5,344 nucleotides of DNA, taken from positions 1 through 5,344 of the forward strand of contig JAHKKQ010000228.1 in NCBI GenBank assembly GCA_020027805.1, written 5' to 3'. The stretch's first letter is position 1. The number at the start of each line of letters is the position of its first letter. Made by a program: the position numbers and the translations under genes. This document shows positions 1 to 2,913 of this stretch, one piece after another. Source of the stretch: Candidatus Dadabacteria bacterium (GTDB lineage Bacteria > Desulfobacterota_D > UBA1144 > Nemesobacterales > UBA2774). The notes beneath the pieces were generated by a model. The model saw only the letters and a program-made list of their open reading frames with translations. It had not been told where the DNA came from and ran no database searches.

Positions 1-163
1 CGCGTTTCTATTCTACATAGAACACCCGCATAATCCTAGCGGACTCCGGCCCATCCAGGGCGCGCGGCTCGACGATTTACACACCTTGATTATTTGAATG
101 CATCCCCCTTGGGGCCTATCACGTGCCGACTATAAGGTTTTAACCCGGATTTTAAAACCATGC
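1..163. other. Left flank, no gene recognised
   Basis: I see no supportable gene here. An in-frame ATG at 98 would extend the TetR gene by 34 residues. That extension looks nothing like a TetR N-terminus and would place the promoter and operator at 164-190 inside the coding sequence, so I treat it as upstream DNA. The stretch could hold the end of an unseen neighbouring gene, but nothing in it is diagnostic. Confidence 0.5.
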
Positions 164-190
164 TTGACAGACCAGTCTGTCTGGTATAAT
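164..190 (+). promoter_or_regulatory. Promoter of the TetR repressor gene
   Basis: A perfect sigma-70 -35 box, TTGACA (164-169), is followed by a 15-bp spacer and a perfect -10 box, TATAAT (185-190). TG at 182-183 makes it an extended -10 (TGGTATAAT), which can compensate for the short spacer. Transcription would be expected to start about 6-9 nt after 190, at roughly 197-200, so the message would have almost no leader before the ATG at 200. The operator at 166-181 covers most of the -35 box and the spacer, so a bound repressor should exclude RNA polymerase. The boxes are seen directly. The start site and repression are inferred. Confidence 0.82.
166..181. promoter_or_regulatory. TetR-type operator O1 in the repressor's own promoter
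   Basis: GACAGACCAGTCTGTC is an inverted repeat with 7-bp arms (GACAGAC/GTCTGTC) around a central CA. It lies between and over the promoter boxes of the TetR gene and shares its arms with the second palindrome at 799-816. A site of this size, placed over the promoter of a tetR-like gene, is typical of autoregulation by TetR-family dimers. Binding is inferred from position, symmetry and the repeat occurrence. Confidence 0.85.
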
Positions 191-199
191 ATAAAACCC

Positions 200-778
200 A
201 TGCAGAAAGTAAGGGCGTTTTCGAGCAGGGAGAAAATAATTAAAACCGCGACCGATCTCTTCTATCGGCAGGGGTATCATCAAACCGGCATCAATCAGAT
301 AATCGAGGAGTCCGGGGTTGCCAAAGCCACGTTCTACAGCAACTTCAAGTCTAAAGAGGAGTTGTGTATAGCATATCTGAGGGAACTCGACCGTTTGGAT
401 ACCGACGCAATAAAAAACATGCTCAATGCCTTGAACGACCCCTATGAGAGATACATGGCAATTATCAAAGGCGTTAAAGAATATATAGTGGAGACGGAGT
501 TCCGCGGATGCGCATTCGGCAATATCGCGGTAGAAATAACCGAACCCGGCCACCCCATACGAAAAGAGGTCAAGCTGCACGAAGACAGATTCCGTTCGAT
601 ATTGAAAGACGTCGTCCGGGACTTAAAAAACTCAACCCCCAAATATAAGAATATCAATGTGGAAGAGGTCGTGGATACGTACTATCTCGTCCTGGAGGGG
701 TCTATAACAGCCAGCAAGAACTACAACGATACGTGGCCCCTGGAGCGCGCCGTCGAGGCCGTAGAAAAACTCGTATAG
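200..778 (+). CDS. TetR/AcrR-family transcriptional repressor
   Basis: A 192-residue one-component repressor, a normal length for the family. It is expected to act as a cytoplasmic dimer that leaves DNA when a ligand or modification reaches the C-terminal domain. Residues about 8-55 form the TetR DNA-binding domain: SSREKIIKTATDLFYRQGY, then the helix-turn-helix (INQIIEESGVAKATFYSNFKSK at 31-52, quoted here only as its boundaries I31 to K52), with the typical TFYSNF recognition-helix pattern. The C-terminal part is helical. It carries RGCAFGN (102-108), which places Cys104 where NemR-like TetR proteins have a redox-active Cys, but the ligand cannot be read from sequence. I chose the ATG at 200, not 98, because homology begins there and the promoter and operator lie just upstream. 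There is no Shine-Dalgarno sequence, consistent with a leaderless message. It is followed 68 nt later by the methyltransferase, its probable target. Family assignment is firm; specificity is unknown. Confidence 0.93.
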   Translation: MQKVRAFSSREKIIKTATDLFYRQGYHQTGINQIIEESGVAKATFYSNFKSKEELCIAYLRELDRLDTDAIKNMLNALNDPYERYMAIIKGVKEYIVETEFRGCAFGNIAVEITEPGHPIRKEVKLHEDRFRSILKDVVRDLKNSTPKYKNINVEEVVDTYYLVLEGSITASKNYNDTWPLERAVEAVEKLV

Positions 779-798
779 AAAAAATTTTGAGAAGATGA

Positions 799-816
799 AG
801 ACAGACTAGTCTGTCT
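799..816. promoter_or_regulatory. TetR-type operator O2 before the methyltransferase gene
   Basis: AGACAGACTAGTCTGTCT is a perfect 18-bp palindrome in the 68-bp gap between the two plus-strand genes. Its arms match those of O1 at 166-181; only the centre differs (TA instead of CA). By analogy with O1, a -35-like AAGACA (798-803) and an AT-rich stretch 15 bp later (ATAAAA, 819-824) could form a weak second promoter, but these match consensus poorly. The site could therefore act on a local promoter or as a roadblock to transcription arriving from the tetR promoter. The palindrome is seen directly. Its function is inferred. Confidence 0.85.
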
Positions 817-831
817 AAATAAAACAATTTG

Positions 832-837
832 AGGAGG
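832..837 (+). promoter_or_regulatory. Strong ribosome binding site deciding the methyltransferase start
   Basis: AGGAGG, nine bases before the ATG at 847, is a strong Shine-Dalgarno sequence. It argues against the in-frame TTG at 829, which would place this motif inside the coding region. The strong site contrasts with the TetR gene, which has none, so translation should favour the methyltransferase over the repressor. Confidence 0.85.
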
Positions 838-846
838 AGATTTACA

Positions 847-1926
847 ATGTGCAGTGCATGCAACACAAGTATCAACCAGGCAAGATCGGATCAGTTCGCC
901 GAAAAAATGTTCTCCGTTCTGAATAGCGGCGCGCTTACCATAATGATTTCCATTGGGCACAGGACCGGTTTATTCGATGCGATGGGCGAGCTGCCGCCTG
1001 CGACAAGCACCGAAATCGCCAAAAAGGCCGGGCTTAACGAGCGTTATGTTCTCGAATGGCTTGGAGCGATGGTAACGGGCGGCATTGTCGACTACGATCC
1101 GCAAAACGGGACCTATCACCTGCCTGTCGAGCACGCAGCCTGGCTCACAAGAAGGGCCACGCCGAATAATTTCGCGGTATCGACCCAGTGGCTCTCCATA
1201 GCGGGCTCGGTCGAAGACAAAATTGTCGAGTGCTTCAAAAAGGGAGGCGGCGTCCCTTATGAAGAATTCAAACGTTTTAACGAAGTGATGTCCGAAGAAA
1301 GCAACCAGACGGTCGTCGTCCCACTCCTCGACCACCTGCTCCCGCTCGTCCCGGGCATCAAGGACAGGCTCGACTCCGGCATCGAGGTGCTGGACGTCGG
1401 GTGCGGAAGCGGTTTCGCGCTTCTCGAATTGGCGAGGGTTTATCCGAACAGCAGATTCACGGGCTATGACCTTCTGCCGCAGGCGATCGAGCGGGGACGG
1501 TCTCGCGCGAACGAATACGGCCTGACCAATATCACATTCGAGACCCGGGACGCTTCCGGATTCCAGGACAGGGAGAGATTCGACCTTATCACCACGTTCG
1601 ACGCCGTGCACGATCAGGCGGACCCCGGACGCGTGTTGTCCAATATACACGGGGCATTGAGACTCGACGGGGTCTATTTCATGCAGGATATCAAGGGGTC
1701 GAGCCATGTCGAGAAGAATATGGACAATCCCCTCGCCCCTTTCCTTTATACCGTATCGTGCACGCATTGCATGACGGTCTCGCTCGCTCAGGGCGGAATA
1801 GGACTAGGCGCTATGTGGGGTAGGGAGCTGGCTTGCGAAATGCTCAAGGAAGCAGGGTTTGGAGAAATCGAAGTAAAGGAGCTCCCCCACGACCCGATCA
1901 ATTACTACTACATCGTCAGGAAATGA
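847..1926 (+). CDS. Rv2258c-like class I SAM-dependent methyltransferase with N-terminal winged-helix domain
   Basis: A 359-residue cytoplasmic enzyme predicted to transfer a methyl group from S-adenosylmethionine to an unknown acceptor. Residues about 15-95 resemble the winged-helix/dimerisation domain of the Mycobacterium tuberculosis Rv2258c family (HRTGLFDAM, LNERYVLEWLGAMVTGG, then a wing ending YHLP). Such proteins are often misnamed transcriptional regulators because of this domain. The Rossmann-like catalytic domain begins near 175. Motif I is VLDVGCGSG (181-189), and the acidic residue after strand 2 is D208 in FTGYD. FDAVHDQADP (251-260) is the motif IV region. Family signatures continue in HCMTVSL (from 307) and in a C-terminal GIGLGAMWG and LPHDPINYYYIVRK. 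Two CxxC pairs occur: C2/C5 at the extreme N-terminus and C305/C308. The length matches Rv2258c, about 350 residues. It sits under operator O2, so it is probably induced when the TetR protein is released. Family is confident; substrate is unknown. Confidence 0.92.
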   Translation: MCSACNTSINQARSDQFAEKMFSVLNSGALTIMISIGHRTGLFDAMGELPPATSTEIAKKAGLNERYVLEWLGAMVTGGIVDYDPQNGTYHLPVEHAAWLTRRATPNNFAVSTQWLSIAGSVEDKIVECFKKGGGVPYEEFKRFNEVMSEESNQTVVVPLLDHLLPLVPGIKDRLDSGIEVLDVGCGSGFALLELARVYPNSRFTGYDLLPQAIERGRSRANEYGLTNITFETRDASGFQDRERFDLITTFDAVHDQADPGRVLSNIHGALRLDGVYFMQDIKGSSHVEKNMDNPLAPFLYTVSCTHCMTVSLAQGGIGLGAMWGRELACEMLKEAGFGEIEVKELPHDPINYYYIVRK

Positions 1927-2060
1927 GCCGAACCCGGCGGAGCAGATGACGTGATCAAAAAGCGGACCTGCGGGGATGGTGGAATGCGTCGGGCATTCGG
2001 TACGGGAAGCTGTCAGGAGATTACTTTGCCCGGCCTTTTCACTTCTGGAACGGGTACACC
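1927..2060. other. Convergent intergenic region with weak hairpins only
   Basis: These 134 bp separate the ends of two gene sets that converge. Two weak structures are visible. GAATGC (1982-1987) and GCATTC (1993-1998) form a perfect 6-bp stem with a 5-nt loop but no T-tract follows on either strand within a few bases. GTCGGGCA (1988-1995) could pair with TGCCCGGC (2027-2034), with one G-U pair and a 31-nt loop, before a short CTTTTC (2035-2040). Neither is a convincing intrinsic terminator. Termination here may be Rho-dependent or through these weak hairpins. Confidence 0.35.
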
Positions 2061-2309
2061 TCAATTCCCGCTCGGCTGCCCGTCTCCTTCATCCCCGCCC
2101 TCATCACTCTGGCTTCCCGATTCTTCCTCCTGACCGCCCTCTTCGGACTCTTCCGCATCGTTTTCGTCGTCTTCACTAGTTTCTTCGTCGAGCGGCGGCG
2201 ACGGCAGGCCGATTGTGACAGGGTCATCTCCTGAGCCTGCATGAACGAACCCCATTGACGGGACTACGAAGAACACGCCTATCACTAAAGCAAGAAAAAT
2301 ACTTTTCAT
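2061..2309 (-). CDS. Small exported, highly acidic protein of unknown function
   Basis: An 82-residue protein whose family I do not recognise. Residues 1-24 look like a Sec signal peptide: one Lys (K2), a hydrophobic core (IFLALVIGVFFVV), and an AxA-like end (VHA) with probable cleavage after Ala24. The predicted mature part is 58 residues. It contains 22 Asp/Glu and no Lys or Arg, rich in Gly and Ser, with clusters such as EETSEDDENDAEESEE, and is probably disordered. There is no Cys after the signal region, so it is not a lipoprotein. A Shine-Dalgarno TGAGGAG (2318-2324 on the minus strand) eight bases before the ATG supports translation. It lies 40 nt after the pilin frame on the same strand, so it is probably the last gene of the PilY1/pilin operon. 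A role at the cell surface, for example binding cations, is speculation. Coding status rests on the signal peptide and ribosome binding site. Confidence 0.68.
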   Translation of the reverse strand: MKSIFLALVIGVFFVVPSMGFVHAGSGDDPVTIGLPSPPLDEETSEDDENDAEESEEGGQEEESGSQSDEGGDEGDGQPSGN

Positions 2310-2317
2310 GCCCTAAA

Positions 2318-2324
2318 CTCCTCA
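2318..2324 (-). promoter_or_regulatory. Ribosome binding site of the small acidic protein
   Basis: TGAGGAG on the minus strand, ending eight bases before the ATG at 2309-2307. It is well placed and supports this start and the reality of the short gene. The AT-rich stretch just upstream (about 2328-2347) contains TATA-like hexamers but no clear -35 partner, so I do not claim a separate promoter. Confidence 0.7.
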
Positions 2325-2349
2325 TCACGAATATTAACATATAAAAGGA

Positions 2350-2658
2350 TCATGAACTTGGGCTCGGAATCGGAGTCGGGTTCGAATCCAGCACGGGAAC
2401 ACAATTCGTCTCATCCCATCTGCCCTCGATAATCCTGATACTTCCCGCCGGCGTCACTTCGACCTGTCCGCACCTGTCAACCTTCCTCCCTTCTTCGGGA
2501 ATTAGTGTAAACGATTCGGTTAAGCCGTCAGTCCTGAAATCACTTCTCATGCCTGTAGGCAAAAACGATATCCTCAAAGGTTCATCCGCGACGTTCGGGC
2601 TTGCCGCCAGAATCAAATCCGGATCGATCCTCTTTGTCTGTGTTGTGAACAATCGGGG
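2350..2658 (-). pseudogene. C-terminal part of the FimT/GspH-type minor pilin, in a shifted frame
   Basis: This frame opens right after a TGA (2661-2659 on the minus strand) and runs about 100 residues to a TGA at 2352-2350. It reads as the missing globular half of the pseudopilin encoded at 2613-2903. LRISFLPTG, then a strand-rich middle and VEVTPAGSIRI, follow the pattern of GspH/FimT C-terminal domains, which commonly end in a Gly-rich arginine/valine strand. The tail is Pro/Ser rich (NPTPIPSPSS). A TTG at 2652-2650 could in principle start it, but no Shine-Dalgarno precedes it and a pilin domain without its N-terminal helix cannot be exported as a pilin. I therefore read it as the continuation of the upstream gene after a frameshift, not as a separate gene. 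Restoring one base would give a protein of about 184 residues, a normal size for this family. Confidence 0.72.
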
Positions 2659-2903
2659 TCATCATCATTAATACTATCGCAACCGGCGAGTACTATTCTA
2701 TACTCAGCACCGTTCCTCGCCGATTGGAGCTTAATAAGCTGGAGCGTTGAGCCGATGTTGTTCGATAGATCGTCGACTGACCTGCGTACGGCAAATTTGC
2801 TCGAAAAAGAGGATGCCCCTATCGCGATTACTATCGCCACGACGGAGACAACGACTAAAACTTCTATAATACTAAATCCGGCTTTTTCTTTGAGCTTGTC
2901 CAT
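2613..2903 (-). CDS. N-terminal part of a FimT/GspH-type type IV minor pilin (pseudopilin), frame broken
   Basis: As read, this is a 96-residue product that starts as a type IV pilin-like protein. A 9-residue leader (MDKLKEKAG) is followed by the prepilin peptidase site G9|F10 and the conserved Glu at mature position 5 (FSIIE). The hydrophobic N-terminal helix VLVVVSVVAIVIAIGASSF anchors the precursor in the inner membrane and packs in the pilus core. Residues 40-72 (RSVDDLSNNIGSTLQLIKLQSARNG region) match the alpha-helix and first strand of the GspH/FimT domain. The frame then runs out into CSQHRQRGSIRI and stops at 2615-2613, while the expected rest of the domain continues in another frame (2350-2658). 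The ATG lies 10 nt after the PilY1 stop with only GGGG (2909-2906) close by as a ribosome site, so translation is probably coupled to PilY1. It is expected to help prime pilus assembly with PilY1, unless the frameshift has inactivated it. Confidence 0.85.
   Translation of the reverse strand: MDKLKEKAGFSIIEVLVVVSVVAIVIAIGASSFSSKFAVRRSVDDLSNNIGSTLQLIKLQSARNGAEYRIVLAGCDSINDDDPDCSQHRQRGSIRI
2655..2658 (-). other. CCCC run at the likely frameshift point in the pilin gene
   Basis: On the minus strand the N-terminal frame reads GAC CCC GAT here, and the C-terminal frame is open only from this point onward (TGA immediately before it). Both frames are open between 2658 and 2613, so the shift must occur in that 46-bp interval. 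Loss of one C from a CCCCC run would explain it. Alternatively a tRNA on CCC can re-pair perfectly one base back, giving CGA as the next codon. No canonical X-XXY-YYZ heptamer is present. Confidence 0.5.
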
Positions 2904-2913
2904 AACCCCGCGC

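Noticed and set aside
98..199. N-terminal extension of the TetR gene starting at ATG 98
   Set aside because: The extra 34 residues do not resemble TetR N-termini and would overlap a near-consensus promoter and a palindromic operator. The ATG at 200 begins exactly where family similarity does.
829..846. TTG start at 829 for the methyltransferase
   Set aside because: It would put the strong AGGAGG ribosome site inside the coding region. The ATG at 847 has that site at the right distance.
970..1767. Long open frame (265 codons) on the minus strand inside the methyltransferase gene
   Set aside because: It is the antisense shadow of a clearly homologous gene. It has no recognisable domain and a composition rich in Arg/Val as expected from the opposite strand.
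1982..1998. GAATGC/GCATTC hairpin in the convergent gap as an intrinsic terminator
   Set aside because: The stem is only 6 bp and no T-tract directly follows on either strand, so I keep it as a note in the intergenic entry.
1951..2179. Short plus-strand open frames at 1951-2133 and 1976-2179
   Set aside because: No ribosome site or recognisable protein, and they run antisense into the better supported small acidic gene.
2039..2242. Minus-strand 67-codon frame overlapping the acidic protein
   Set aside because: It is a shifted frame of the acidic gene, Arg/Lys rich as expected for an alternative frame of GAG/GAA-rich DNA, with no signal peptide or ribosome site.
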